NCBI GenBank assembly: GCA_001725325.1 | Contig: MEFY01000001.1 | Span: 529,214-593,213, forward strand | Length of the DNA stretch: 64,000 nt | Direction of reading: 5' to 3' | Origin: Leifsonia sp. SCN 70-46 | GTDB taxonomy: Bacteria > Actinomycetota > Actinomycetes > Actinomycetales > Microbacteriaceae | Shown here: positions 7,154 to 15,429 of the stretch, in pieces | How positions within the stretch are numbered: the first letter of the stretch is position 1 | Layout of the letters: every line of letters begins with the position of its first letter | The notes under the pieces: generated by a model | What the model was told of the DNA's origin: nothing | The model's database searches: none | Seen by the model: only the letters and a program-made list of their open reading frames with translations | Program-made: the position numbers and the translations under genes

Positions 7154-8291
7154 GCCGCACCCGCAGAGACCGGTAGCTCGGGATGAGCACCCCGCGCGCG
7201 GCCTCGCGCGACGTGATGCGCAGCGGTCCCGCATCCAGGAGGGCGTCGAGCGTGAGGCGGATCTGCGCCATCGCGAGCGGCGCCCCCAGGCAGAAGTGCG
7301 TCCCGGCCCCGAACCACAGCTGCTTGAGCTGGGCGGCGACGTTCGTGCCCGGGTCGAAGGGCCCGAGCGCGCGGTTCGCGGCGTACGTGGCCAGGATGAT
7401 CCGGTCGCCCGGCCGCACGGCTACCGGTCCGATGGCCCCGTGCGCGACGACGCTGCGCAGCATGACGGGCGACGGGGTGGTCACGCGCAGGCCCTCCGCG
7501 ATCGCCGGCTCCGCGAGGGAGCGGTCCGCGGCGATGAGCGGCAGCCACCCCGAGTCCACGAGCACGGCGACGAGCCGCGGGATGTACGACACGAGCGTCT
7601 CCGTGCCCGTGAGCACGAAGGCGCCGACGGCACCCATGGCCTCGTCCTCGGTGAGGCCGAGCGCGCGCATCCTGCCGGGGACCGTCTGCTCGTCGCCCGC
7701 GCGGTAGGCGGCGCGCGCGTGGGCGGTCAGCTCGTCGAGGATGCCCCGCGCGACGCCCACCTGCGCCGGGGTGAGCCGGGGCCGGGCGAGGCGCACGAAG
7801 CGCGTGATCGACGAGACCCTGTCGAACAGCTCGTCGTCGAGGCTGTCGGGCGGGAGCCCCACGAGCTGGGCGATCATGGCGCTCGCGTAGCGCTTGACCT
7901 CGGCGACGACGTCGACGGACTCCCCCGCGACGAGGCGCGCGGTGAGGTCGGCGGTCGGCAGGGATGCCGCCGCGAGCGGCTCGACGTAGGCCGGGGAGAA
8001 GAGCGGGCCGAGCTTGCGGCGCAGGGCGAGGTGGTCGGCGCCCTCCATGTTGAGGAGCACGGCGGGGCCGAGCACGGGGGTCCACAGGTCGCTCGGGCTG
8101 CCGGGGCCCGTCTTGGTGAAGGTGGCCGTGTCCATGAGGGTGGAGCGCAGCAGGGCGGCGTCCCGCACGAGCACGCCCAGGCCGGGCACGCGCAGCACGG
8201 GCCGCCGCGCCGTCTGCAGGAGCGGGTAGACGACGGGATGGGCCGCGCGCATGACGCGCTCCTCCCAGGTCTGCGCGAGCTCGATCGTCAT
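7146..8291 (-). CDS. Cytochrome P450
   Basis: A 381-residue P450 with I-helix GTET (229-232), EGLR (266-269) and haem loop FGAGTHFCLG (327-336, Cys334). It is the third gene of the KAS III operon; its ATG overlaps the glycosyltransferase stop as ATGA. The closest relative in the window is the P450 at 2607-3863, which flanks the same operon. A hydroxylation or desaturation of the lipid-like product of this operon is the simplest role; the substrate is unknown. Confidence 0.92.
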   Translation of the reverse strand: MTIELAQTWEERVMRAAHPVVYPLLQTARRPVLRVPGLGVLVRDAALLRSTLMDTATFTKTGPGSPSDLWTPVLGPAVLLNMEGADHLALRRKLGPLFSPAYVEPLAAASLPTADLTARLVAGESVDVVAEVKRYASAMIAQLVGLPPDSLDDELFDRVSSITRFVRLARPRLTPAQVGVARGILDELTAHARAAYRAGDEQTVPGRMRALGLTEDEAMGAVGAFVLTGTETLVSYIPRLVAVLVDSGWLPLIAADRSLAEPAIAEGLRVTTPSPVMLRSVVAHGAIGPVAVRPGDRIILATYAANRALGPFDPGTNVAAQLKQLWFGAGTHFCLGAPLAMAQIRLTLDALLDAGPLRITSREAARGVLIPSYRSLRVRRA

Positions 8292-9037
8292 CGGATGTCC
8301 ACGTGGTCGGGACGGTACGCGTGGTCCTTGTACCAGAGCAGGGTGTTCTTGAGGCCCCACGCGGTCACGCGGCGCGAGCTGCCGAACACGACGACGTCGC
8401 GCCGGCGGGCGTAGTTGCCCGTGAGGCGGCGCACGGCGTTCACGAGCGCGCGGTCCTCGTGCAGGTCTTCGATTGCCGTGCGCGGGAAGCCCCCGGCGGC
8501 CTCGTAGAGGTCGGACCGGATGGCCACGTTGCATCCCGCCGCCATCATGTACGGCCCGCGGTACTCGGGCGAGCGGTTGCCGGGCCGCACGCGGCCGAAC
8601 GCCTCGGCGAGCTCGACGGCGGCGCGCAGCAGGATGCGGCGGCCGAGCCCCAGGCCCTCGTCGTGCCGGGGCACGAGCTCCCCGCCGACGAGCTCCAGCT
8701 CCCCGAGCGAGCGGCGGACGGACGCCGTCCAGTCGGCGCGCGGCAGGCAGTCGGCGTCGGTGCGGGCGAGCAGGGTGGCTCCCGCGGCGATGGCGGCCCG
8801 CATCCCCGTGTCGGCGGCGGCGCCCGTGCCCTTCTGGGTCTCGGTGATGATGTGCCAGCGCGGGTTGCCGCGCGCGGCGATGACGTCGGCCGAGCCGTCC
8901 GTCGAGCCGTTGTCGACGAAGAAGACGTCGAAGTCGCCGTCGGTCTGCGCCTCGAGCGCGTCGAGCGTGGGCCCGATGCCGACGGCCTCGTTGTAGACGG
9001 GGACGACGACCGCGAGGCTGTGACCCGCTGGATTCAC
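8288..9037 (-). CDS. Glycosyltransferase family 2 protein
   Basis: A 249-residue GT-A fold enzyme. The N-terminal VVVPVYNE, the DNGSTDGS segment near residue 45 and the DADCLPR metal-binding motif near 95 are typical of GT2. A C-terminal EDLHEDRAL segment supplies the acceptor-side acids. There is no clear membrane segment. The GTG start overlaps the KAS III stop (GTGA), and the P450 follows with ATGA. It may glycosylate the product of the operon; donor and acceptor cannot be read from sequence. Confidence 0.88.
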   Translation of the reverse strand: MNPAGHSLAVVVPVYNEAVGIGPTLDALEAQTDGDFDVFFVDNGSTDGSADVIAARGNPRWHIITETQKGTGAAADTGMRAAIAAGATLLARTDADCLPRADWTASVRRSLGELELVGGELVPRHDEGLGLGRRILLRAAVELAEAFGRVRPGNRSPEYRGPYMMAAGCNVAIRSDLYEAAGGFPRTAIEDLHEDRALVNAVRRLTGNYARRRDVVVFGSSRRVTAWGLKNTLLWYKDHAYRPDHVDIR

Positions 9038-10053
9038 AGCCGCACCACCATGAGCCCGAGGCTGATGCCGCCCGCGAGGCCGATGAGCAGCACGAGGCTG
9101 CCCGGCCCGACGAGCCCGCGCTCGCGCGCGAGCTCGAGCTGCAGCGGCAGCGTCACCGAGGCCAGGTTGCCGTGGTCGGCGATCGTGATGACCGACTTGT
9201 CCCCCGCGACGCCGAGCCTGTCGAAGATGGGCGGCAGGTACGGCAGCGCGACCTGGTGGATCGCGACGAGGTCGAAGTCGTCCCACGTGAGGGAGTTCCT
9301 CTCGAGCAGGTCGAGCACGGGCTGCGGCCCGAGCTCGAGGAACGCGCGCTGCAGCCCCTGCCCGTCCATGTCGAAGTAGGCGCTGTCCATATCCCGCGGG
9401 TTCATCGACCCGCCCGTCGGCAGAGTGCCGATGTCCCAGTGCCGACTGACCGCGACGAACGACGACGAGAGGATGCCCGTGGCCGGGTCGTCCGTCGCCT
9501 CGAGGATGACCGCGGCTCCCCCGTCGCTCATCGTGTAGCCCGGGAACGACCGGATGAACTGCTCGTGGTCGCGCAGCTCCCACCGCACGCCGTGCGACGG
9601 CTGCTCCCCGCTCGCGATGAGCACGCGGCGGTACTGGCCCGCCGCGATGAGCGCCTCGGCCACCTGCATGGCGTTGATGACGCTGTTGCACGCGTTCTTG
9701 ACGTCCATGACGGGGCACTCGAGGCCCAGCTTCGCGGCGACGATGTGGCTCGTCGCGGGCTCGATGAGGTCTTGGCTCGCGCTCGCGAACAGCAGCAGGT
9801 CGACGGGGCCGGGCGACTCGGCGAGCGCGCGGCGCGACGCCTCCGCGGCGAGGTCGGACGTCTGCCAGCCCTCGGGCCGCACGTGCACGGTCTCGACGCC
9901 CGTGAGCCGCGCGATGAGGCCCGTCGCGAGCTTCAGCCGTGGGTTCGCCGACCGCAGGTCGCGCTCCGTCTGCCTCGTGGTGCGGGTGCGCTCAGGGAGG
10001 TAGATCCCGATCGCGGCGATGCGGGCTGAGGCGGTGGGCACGAGGGCGAGCAT
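9034..10053 (-). CDS. 3-oxoacyl-ACP synthase III family condensing enzyme (OleA-like candidate)
   Basis: A 339-residue thiolase-fold KAS III homologue. The triad is intact: Cys122 (NACNS), His266 (AIHQV) and Asn296 (DHGNLAS). It would join two acyl thioesters; FabH (fatty acid initiation) and OleA (head-to-head condensation of two acyl-CoAs) belong to this family. No acyl carrier protein, FabD or FabF gene is next to it, and an AMP ligase and reductase follow in the same operon, so a secondary-metabolite role is more likely than housekeeping. ATG 10053 has no RBS; GTG 10041 lies 8 nt after a TATGCT box and is a good alternative leaderless start. Confidence 0.87.
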   Translation of the reverse strand: MLALVPTASARIAAIGIYLPERTRTTRQTERDLRSANPRLKLATGLIARLTGVETVHVRPEGWQTSDLAAEASRRALAESPGPVDLLLFASASQDLIEPATSHIVAAKLGLECPVMDVKNACNSVINAMQVAEALIAAGQYRRVLIASGEQPSHGVRWELRDHEQFIRSFPGYTMSDGGAAVILEATDDPATGILSSSFVAVSRHWDIGTLPTGGSMNPRDMDSAYFDMDGQGLQRAFLELGPQPVLDLLERNSLTWDDFDLVAIHQVALPYLPPIFDRLGVAGDKSVITIADHGNLASVTLPLQLELARERGLVGPGSLVLLIGLAGGISLGLMVVRL

Positions 10054-10063
10054 ACTGGCGGGA
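10041..10063. promoter_or_regulatory. Overlapping divergent -10 elements
   Basis: AGCATACT at 10049-10056 contains CATACT on the plus strand, 6 nt before the zinc-finger ATG (10063), and TATGCT on the minus strand, 8 nt before GTG 10041 of the condensing enzyme. The two -10 boxes overlap, a geometry known for symmetric bidirectional bacterial promoters. Confidence 0.4.
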
Positions 10064-10407
10064 TGACCGATGGCATCGATCCGACCGTCCCGCCGAGCGG
10101 AACCGGGTGCGTCGAGTGCGACGCGACGGGCTCCTGGTGGATCCACCTGCGCCGCTGCGCGGAGTGCGGGCACGTGGGCTGCTGCGACGACTCCCTGAAC
10201 AAGCACGCGACGGCGCACTGGCGCGAGACCGGGCATCCCGTCATGCAGTCGTTCGAACCGGGCGAGGACTGGTTCTGGAACTACGCGACGGGCGAGGCGT
10301 TCGACGGGCCGCACCTCGCCGCGCCCGACAGCCACCCCGCCGACCAGGCCGTGCCGGGACCGGCGTCGAGGGTGCCCGCCGACTGGCAGGCGGCGTTGGG
10401 GGGCTAG
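10063..10407 (+). CDS. UBP-type zinc finger domain protein
   Basis: A 114-residue protein made almost wholly of a ZnF-UBP domain: CVECDATGSWWIHLRRC, then CGHVGCCDDS, then the HATAHWRETGHP histidine cluster, which supply the zinc ligands. Eukaryotic relatives bind ubiquitin C-termini; the small stand-alone actinobacterial form has no known function. It is divergent from the KAS III operon by 9 nt and apparently leaderless, and ends 3 nt before the convergent ABC-F gene. Confidence 0.85.
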   Translation: MTDGIDPTVPPSGTGCVECDATGSWWIHLRRCAECGHVGCCDDSLNKHATAHWRETGHPVMQSFEPGEDWFWNYATGEAFDGPHLAAPDSHPADQAVPGPASRVPADWQAALGG

Positions 10408-10410
10408 GCC

Positions 10411-12189
10411 CTAGGCGAGCAGCTCCTCGAGCTCCAGCCAGCGGGACTCCACCTCGTCGAGCTGCGACTGGAAGGCGGCGATCTCCTTCGCGAGCTCGCC
10501 GAGCCCCGTGTAGTCGGACTGGTCGTGCGCGGCCATCCTCTCGTGCACGGCCGCGATCTGGCCCGTGAGCTTCTCGATCTTGCGGCCCGCGGCGGCGTGC
10601 TCCTTCTGCGCGTTGCGCAGCTCCGCGCCGCCGAGGCGGGGCTTCTCCGTCGCCTGGGGCGCGGCGGCTGCCGGCTTGGCCGCCCCGCCCGACGCCCTCA
10701 GCTCGAGGTACTGGTCGACGCCGCGCGGCAGGTGCCGCAGGTGGCCGCCGAGCAGCGCGTACTGGTTGTCGGTCACGCGCTCGAGCAGGTACCGGTCGTG
10801 GCTCACGACGAGCAGGGTGCCCGGGAAGGTGTCGAGGAGATCCTCGATCGCGGCGAGCATGTCGGTGTCGAGGTCGTTCGTGGGCTCGTCGAGGATGAGC
10901 ACGTTGGGCTCGCTCAGCAGGATGAGCAGCAGCTGCAGCCGCCGCTTCTGGCCGCCCGACAGGTCCTTCACCTGCGTGCTGAGCTGCGCGCTCTGGAAGC
11001 CGACGCGCTCGAGCATCTGGCCCGGGGTCATCTCCTTGCCGCCCGCCACGTACGTCGACTTCTGGCGGCCGATGACGTCGCTCACGCGGTCGTCCCACAC
11101 ATCGTCGAGCTCGGCGAGCTGCTGCGTGAGCGTCGCGACCTTGATGGTCTTGCCGCGCTTCACGCGTCCGGTCGTGGGCAGCAGGGTTCCGCTCACGAGG
11201 CTCAGCAGCGTCGACTTGCCGGCCCCGTTGACCCCGAGGATGCCCGTGCGCTCGCCGGGGGCGATGCGCCACGTGACATCCTCGAGCACCGAGCGGTCGC
11301 CGAACGAGACGGACACGTTCTCGAGGTCGACGACGTCCTTGCCGAGGCGCTGCATGGCCATCGACGACAGCGCGACGCTGTCGCGCACGGGCGGCTCGTC
11401 GGCGATGAGCGCGTTCGCGGCGTCGATGCGGAACTTGGGCTTCGCCGTGCGCGCGGGCGCGCCGCGGCGCAGCCACGCGAGCTCCTTCTTCATGAGGTTC
11501 TGGCGCTTGGCCTCCATCGTCGCGGCCATCTGGTCGCGCTCGACGCGCTGCAGGATGTACGCGGCGTAGCCGCCCTCGAACGGCTCGATGAGGCGGTCGT
11601 GCACCTCCCACGTGGCCGTGCAGATCTCGTCGAGGAACCACCGGTCGTGGGTCACGACCACGAGCCCGCCCGAGTTCGCCGACCAGCGGCGCTTGAGGTG
11701 CGCCGCGAGCCACGTGATGCCCTCCACATCGAGGTGGTTGGTGGGCTCGTCGAGGAACACGATGTCGTGGTCGCCGATGAGCAGCGCCGCGAGCGCGACA
11801 CGGCGGCGCTGGCCGCCGGACAGGTCGCCCACGCGCGACTCCCACGGCAGGTCGGCGATGAGGCCCGCGATGACGTCGCGCACCTTCGGATCCCCCGCCC
11901 ACACGTGCTCGTCGATGTCGCCGATGACGGCCTGGTGCACGGTGAGGTCGGGGTCGACGTCGTCCGACTGGTCGAGCATCGCGAGGGTCACGCCGCCGCG
12001 GCGCGTGACGCGGCCGGAGTCCGGCTCGAGCCTGCCCGCGAGCATCCTCAGCAGGGTCGACTTGCCGTCGCCGTTGCGACCGACGATGCCGATGCGGTCG
12101 CCCTCGTCGAGGCCGATGGTGACCTTGTCGAAGATGACGCGCGTGGGGAATTCGAGGTGGAGCGACTCAGCGCCCAGGAGGTGTGCCAC
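10411..12189 (-). CDS. ABC-F family ATP-binding protein (Uup-like)
   Basis: A 592-residue soluble protein with two ABC domains: Walker A GRNGDGKST near 38 and GVNGAGKST near 345, signatures LSGGQRRR and LSGGQKRR, and Walker B FLDEPTN and ILDEPTN. The C-terminal segment (about 520-592) is a charged coiled coil as in Uup. ABC-F proteins act on the ribosome; the Uup branch is linked to ribosome assembly and DNA stability rather than drug export. No membrane domain is present. GTG 12189 lies 6 nt after TACCGT (12201-12196), suggesting a leaderless transcript. Confidence 0.9.
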   Translation of the reverse strand: MAHLLGAESLHLEFPTRVIFDKVTIGLDEGDRIGIVGRNGDGKSTLLRMLAGRLEPDSGRVTRRGGVTLAMLDQSDDVDPDLTVHQAVIGDIDEHVWAGDPKVRDVIAGLIADLPWESRVGDLSGGQRRRVALAALLIGDHDIVFLDEPTNHLDVEGITWLAAHLKRRWSANSGGLVVVTHDRWFLDEICTATWEVHDRLIEPFEGGYAAYILQRVERDQMAATMEAKRQNLMKKELAWLRRGAPARTAKPKFRIDAANALIADEPPVRDSVALSSMAMQRLGKDVVDLENVSVSFGDRSVLEDVTWRIAPGERTGILGVNGAGKSTLLSLVSGTLLPTTGRVKRGKTIKVATLTQQLAELDDVWDDRVSDVIGRQKSTYVAGGKEMTPGQMLERVGFQSAQLSTQVKDLSGGQKRRLQLLLILLSEPNVLILDEPTNDLDTDMLAAIEDLLDTFPGTLLVVSHDRYLLERVTDNQYALLGGHLRHLPRGVDQYLELRASGGAAKPAAAAPQATEKPRLGGAELRNAQKEHAAAGRKIEKLTGQIAAVHERMAAHDQSDYTGLGELAKEIAAFQSQLDEVESRWLELEELLA

Positions 12190-12230
12190 TGGTCAACGGT
12201 AGTCGGTCGGCGGGGCGTCCCCGTGCCGTC

Positions 12231-12309
12231 CTCTCTCCGCGAAAGTGCAGAAGGGGCGCCGACGGCCGCTCGACGAGGGCCATTTCTGCACTCTCGACGG
12301 AGCGAGAGG
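12231..12309. repeat. Intergenic imperfect hairpin (AGTGCAGAA arms)
   Basis: The 132-bp gap between the ABC-F gene start and the sugar-transferase stop contains long imperfect inverted arms: AGTGCAGAA (12244-12252) pairs with TTCTGCACT (12284-12292), and pairing extends outwards through TCCG/CGGA and CTCTC/GAGAG. It resembles the other gene-end hairpins of this window and may terminate the upstream minus-strand transcript. Confidence 0.5.
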
Positions 12310-12321
12310 AGCGAGGGGGCT

Positions 12322-13008
12322 CTAGTCCAGGAACCAGCTCGGGCGGGCGGGGAGGTCGGGGAAGGTGCGGTAGACGAGGTCAGACTCCGAGCGCAGCACG
12401 ACCCACACCGTGAGCAGCATGAGCCGGGCATCGAGCAGCAGGGATTTGCGGCGCAGGTACCACATCTCGAGCTCACCCTTGTAGGGCGCGATCTCGTCGC
12501 GGTAGAACGCGCGGGGGTCGATGCCGGGGCGGGAGAGGAGCCGCTCCTCGTCGCGGAACACGATCGAGCCGATGCCCGTCACGCCCGGGCGCACGTCGTA
12601 GATGTGCTCGCGCACGTGCGGCGGGTAGCCGTCGAAGTCGCCCTGCACCTGCGGGCGCGGGCCCACGAAGCTCATGTCGCCCGAGAGCACGTTGAGCAGC
12701 TGCGGCAGCTCGTTGATCTTCGTCGCGCGCAGGCCGCGCCCGACCGGCGTCACGCGCGGATCGCCGCGCACGGTGAGGCTGCCCGTGCCGAGGTTCGGGC
12801 TGTCCTTGAGCATCGTCGCGAACTTCCAGATCCCGAACGTCGTGTTCTTGTAGCCGATGCGGTTCTGCTTGTAGAAGACCTCGCCCTCGCCCGTGAGACG
12901 CAGCGCCACGACGACCGGCAGCAGCAGGGGCGTGAGGATGACGACGGCGACCCCCGACACGAGCACGTCGAAGAATCGCTTGAAGAACCTGTACATCGCG
13001 GGGGTCAC
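12322..13008 (-). CDS. Small sugar transferase (PglC-like phosphoglycosyl transferase)
   Basis: A 228-residue monotopic phosphoglycosyl transferase: one N-terminal hydrophobic re-entrant helix ([20 protein letters not shown], about 14-33), then the catalytic domain with KQNRIG, the DE-like RDEER and the VGPRP signature (FVGPRPQV). It should move a sugar-1-phosphate from a UDP-sugar to undecaprenyl phosphate. It lacks the extra helices of WbaP-type enzymes, so it is a small PglC-like form. GTG 13008 overlaps the dehydratase stop (GTGA); ATG 12996 is an alternative. Confidence 0.88.
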   Translation of the reverse strand: MTPAMYRFFKRFFDVLVSGVAVVILTPLLLPVVVALRLTGEGEVFYKQNRIGYKNTTFGIWKFATMLKDSPNLGTGSLTVRGDPRVTPVGRGLRATKINELPQLLNVLSGDMSFVGPRPQVQGDFDGYPPHVREHIYDVRPGVTGIGSIVFRDEERLLSRPGIDPRAFYRDEIAPYKGELEMWYLRRKSLLLDARLMLLTVWVVLRSESDLVYRTFPDLPARPSWFLD

Positions 13009-14210
13009 ATCTTCTGGTCGAGGCTCTTGCCCGTCTCCACGTGGTGGAAGGTCGGGACGAGAGTCGCGAGGACATCGACGATGGCCTCCTTGGGCAGGTC
13101 GGCGCGGTCGAACAGGGCGCGCAGGTCGTCGAGGGTCGCGCGGATGCCCGCCACGTCGTTCGACGCGCGTCCGCGCACGATGCCGAGCGCGGCGAACGCC
13201 CCGAGATCGACCTCCTCGGACGACGTGTAGAACTCCTCGAACGACTTCTCGCCGGAGGTCTCCGACTCGAAGTAGTACACGGGCCACGTGGTGTCGTCGG
13301 GCGTGCGCGCGGCGGCCTTGGCGCGGGCCTCGTCCTCGGTCGCGCAGCGGTCGGGCTCGTACCCGAGCTCGCGCAGCAGCGCGTCGGCGATGGTGGAGAA
13401 CGTGAGCATCCTCGGCTCGTCGAGCTGGGGGAAGAAGATGTCGCCGGGCGCGCCGAGGATGCACGCGAGCAGGCACAGCTGCCCGCTCTCCAGCGGGCTC
13501 ACGAAGTAGCGGCGCACGTCGCTCGGCGCCGAGAGCGGCTGGTTCTTGGCTATGCGCTCGAGGAACCCCGCGGGAAGGCTGCCGTTCGAGAACGCCACGT
13601 TGGCGAAGCGCGCGGTTACGGCGGGGAGCTCGGCGGCGTAGGCGAGCACGGCCTCCTCCATGAGCTTCTTGGAGGCGCCCATGACGTTGGCGGGGTTGGC
13701 CGCCTTGTCGGTCGAGACGCAGAAGAAGTGCTTCGGCGGCAGCTCGCGCAGGAGGTCGAGCAGCGCGACGGTGCTCATGACGTTGTTCTCGAGCATCGCC
13801 TCGATCGAGTAGCGGTCCTTCTCGCTGCGCACGTGCTTGTGGGCGGCGAAGTGGGCGACGATGTCGAAGGGGCCCTCGGCCCGGAACATCCGCTCGAACA
13901 CCGGCCCGCCGAACGAGATCGGGTACGTCTTGTAGTCGTCGGGCACGTACTGCCCGTCGATGCTGCGCAGGTCGCGCGTGAGCTCCGTGAGGCCGTTCTC
14001 GTTGAGGTCGACGACGACGAGGCGCGAGGGCCGGTAGGGCAGCAGCGCGCGGATGAACGACGAGCCGATGGTGCCGGCGCCGCCGATGACGAGCACGGAC
14101 GCGCCCTCGATGGCCGCGCGGAGCGCATCCTCGTGGGCCGACAGGTCCGCCGCGAAGAGGCTCTCGCGCCGCCCGACGACGTGGTCGGCGATGAACTCGT
14201 CGAGGTTCAC
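13005..14210 (-). CDS. Polysaccharide biosynthesis NAD-dependent 4,6-dehydratase (PglF/CapD type)
   Basis: A 401-residue soluble SDR of the Polysacc_synt_2 group. The cofactor motif GGAGTIGS is near residue 43-50; the active-site segment reads STDKAANPANVMGASKK, in which Met replaces the usual Tyr, as in PglF, PseB and FlaA1. It should convert UDP-GlcNAc to a 4-keto-6-deoxy sugar. It lacks the N-terminal membrane domain of PglF/WbpM. The GTG start overlaps the aminotransferase stop (GTGA). Confidence 0.87.
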   Translation of the reverse strand: MNLDEFIADHVVGRRESLFAADLSAHEDALRAAIEGASVLVIGGAGTIGSSFIRALLPYRPSRLVVVDLNENGLTELTRDLRSIDGQYVPDDYKTYPISFGGPVFERMFRAEGPFDIVAHFAAHKHVRSEKDRYSIEAMLENNVMSTVALLDLLRELPPKHFFCVSTDKAANPANVMGASKKLMEEAVLAYAAELPAVTARFANVAFSNGSLPAGFLERIAKNQPLSAPSDVRRYFVSPLESGQLCLLACILGAPGDIFFPQLDEPRMLTFSTIADALLRELGYEPDRCATEDEARAKAAARTPDDTTWPVYYFESETSGEKSFEEFYTSSEEVDLGAFAALGIVRGRASNDVAGIRATLDDLRALFDRADLPKEAIVDVLATLVPTFHHVETGKSLDQKM

Positions 14211-15418
14211 GCCGTCGCCTCCACCGCGGTCGCGACCGCGTGGATGACCTCGGCGACCTGATCCTCGGTGAGCGTGTTGTACAGCGGCAGGGTGATCTCG
14301 TTCGCGTACAGTTCGTACGTCTTCGGGTAGTCCGCGATGTCGTAGCCGCGCTCCCGGAAGAGCGTGAGCATGGCCATGGGGATGTAGTGCACGTTCACCC
14401 CGACGCCGGCCTCGGAGATGGCCGTGATGATGCGGTCGCGGCGGGCCTCGTCGGCATCCCTGACGCGCAGCAGGAAGAGGTGGGCCGACGACTCGCGCTC
14501 CGCGTCACGGTACGGAGGGAGGATCGCCCAATCGTACTGGGCGAAGCCGTCGAGGTAGAGCTCGAACTTGCGCTTGCGGTCGGGCAGCAGCTGCGACTCG
14601 TACTTGCGGATCTGCGCCAGCCCCACCGCGGCGTTGAGGTCGGGCATGTTGATCTTGAGGCCCTGGTCGATGATGTCGTACCGCCATGCGCCCGGCACGT
14701 TCTTCTCGAACGCGCTCTTGTTCTGCCCGTTGAGGGCGAGCGCCTTGAGGAAGGTGTACTCCTCCTCGTTGTCGAACGGGGCCGGCAGGTTGAGCGCGAT
14801 GGCGCCGCCCTCGCCCGTCGTCACGTTCTTGACCGAGTGCAGCGAGAACACCGTCGCGTCGGTGAACTGGCCGTTGGGCCGGCCCTTGTAGGTCGATCCG
14901 ATCGAGTGCGCGGCGTCGGTGATGACGAGGATGCGGCCGAGTTTCTGCTGCCGCGGTGTCGCCCCCTCGTACAGCGCCGTCACGTCGGGCGCCTCGAGCA
15001 CGGCGTGCAGGGAGTCGTAGTCCGCGGGCCACCCGCCCATGTCGACGGGGATGACCGCCTTGGTGCGCGGCGTGATCGCGGCGGCGACCTTCGCGGGGTC
15101 GATAGTGAAGTCGTCGAGCACGTCGACCATGACGACGGTCGCGCCGAGGTTCATGGCGCACAGGGCCGTGGCGCTGTAGGTGTAGGCGGGGATGATGACC
15201 TCGTCGCCCGGGCCCACCCCCAGCCAGCGCAGCATGAGCATGGCGCCGGAGGTCCACGAGTTGACGCACAGCACGGGAGTCCCGGTGATCGCGGAGATCT
15301 CGGCCTCCAGCTGGCGCACCTTCGGGCCGGTCGTGAGCCAGCCCGTGTTGGTCAGCGCGTCGTTGACCTCGGCGATGACATCGTCATCGATGAGGGGCAG
15401 CGAGAACGGGATGGCCAT
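14207..15418 (-). CDS. DegT/DnrJ/EryC1/StrS family sugar aminotransferase
   Basis: A 403-residue PLP enzyme of the sugar-aminotransferase family; Lys197 in SLHSVKNVTTGEGG is the PLP lysine. It should aminate the 4-keto sugar made by the next gene, giving a UDP-4-amino-4,6-dideoxy-HexNAc as PglE does. It is first in a three-gene coupled operon (aminotransferase, dehydratase, PglC-like transferase). TAACCT at 15432-15427 overlaps the ispE stop and lies 8 nt before the ATG, a candidate -10 box for a leaderless start. Confidence 0.9.
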   Translation of the reverse strand: MAIPFSLPLIDDDVIAEVNDALTNTGWLTTGPKVRQLEAEISAITGTPVLCVNSWTSGAMLMLRWLGVGPGDEVIIPAYTYSATALCAMNLGATVVMVDVLDDFTIDPAKVAAAITPRTKAVIPVDMGGWPADYDSLHAVLEAPDVTALYEGATPRQQKLGRILVITDAAHSIGSTYKGRPNGQFTDATVFSLHSVKNVTTGEGGAIALNLPAPFDNEEEYTFLKALALNGQNKSAFEKNVPGAWRYDIIDQGLKINMPDLNAAVGLAQIRKYESQLLPDRKRKFELYLDGFAQYDWAILPPYRDAERESSAHLFLLRVRDADEARRDRIITAISEAGVGVNVHYIPMAMLTLFRERGYDIADYPKTYELYANEITLPLYNTLTEDQVAEVIHAVATAVEATA

Positions 15419-15429
15419 GGAGACCTAGG

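Noticed and set aside
9034..10053. Housekeeping FabH assignment for the KAS III gene
   Set aside because: No fabD, acpP or fabF adjoins it and its operon partners are P450, ligase, SDR and glycosyltransferase; FabH identity is still possible, so the call is kept at family level.
10525..13230. A 900-codon plus-strand open frame opposite the ABC-F and sugar-transferase genes
   Set aside because: It is antisense to well-supported genes, has the composition of a GC shadow and no domain.
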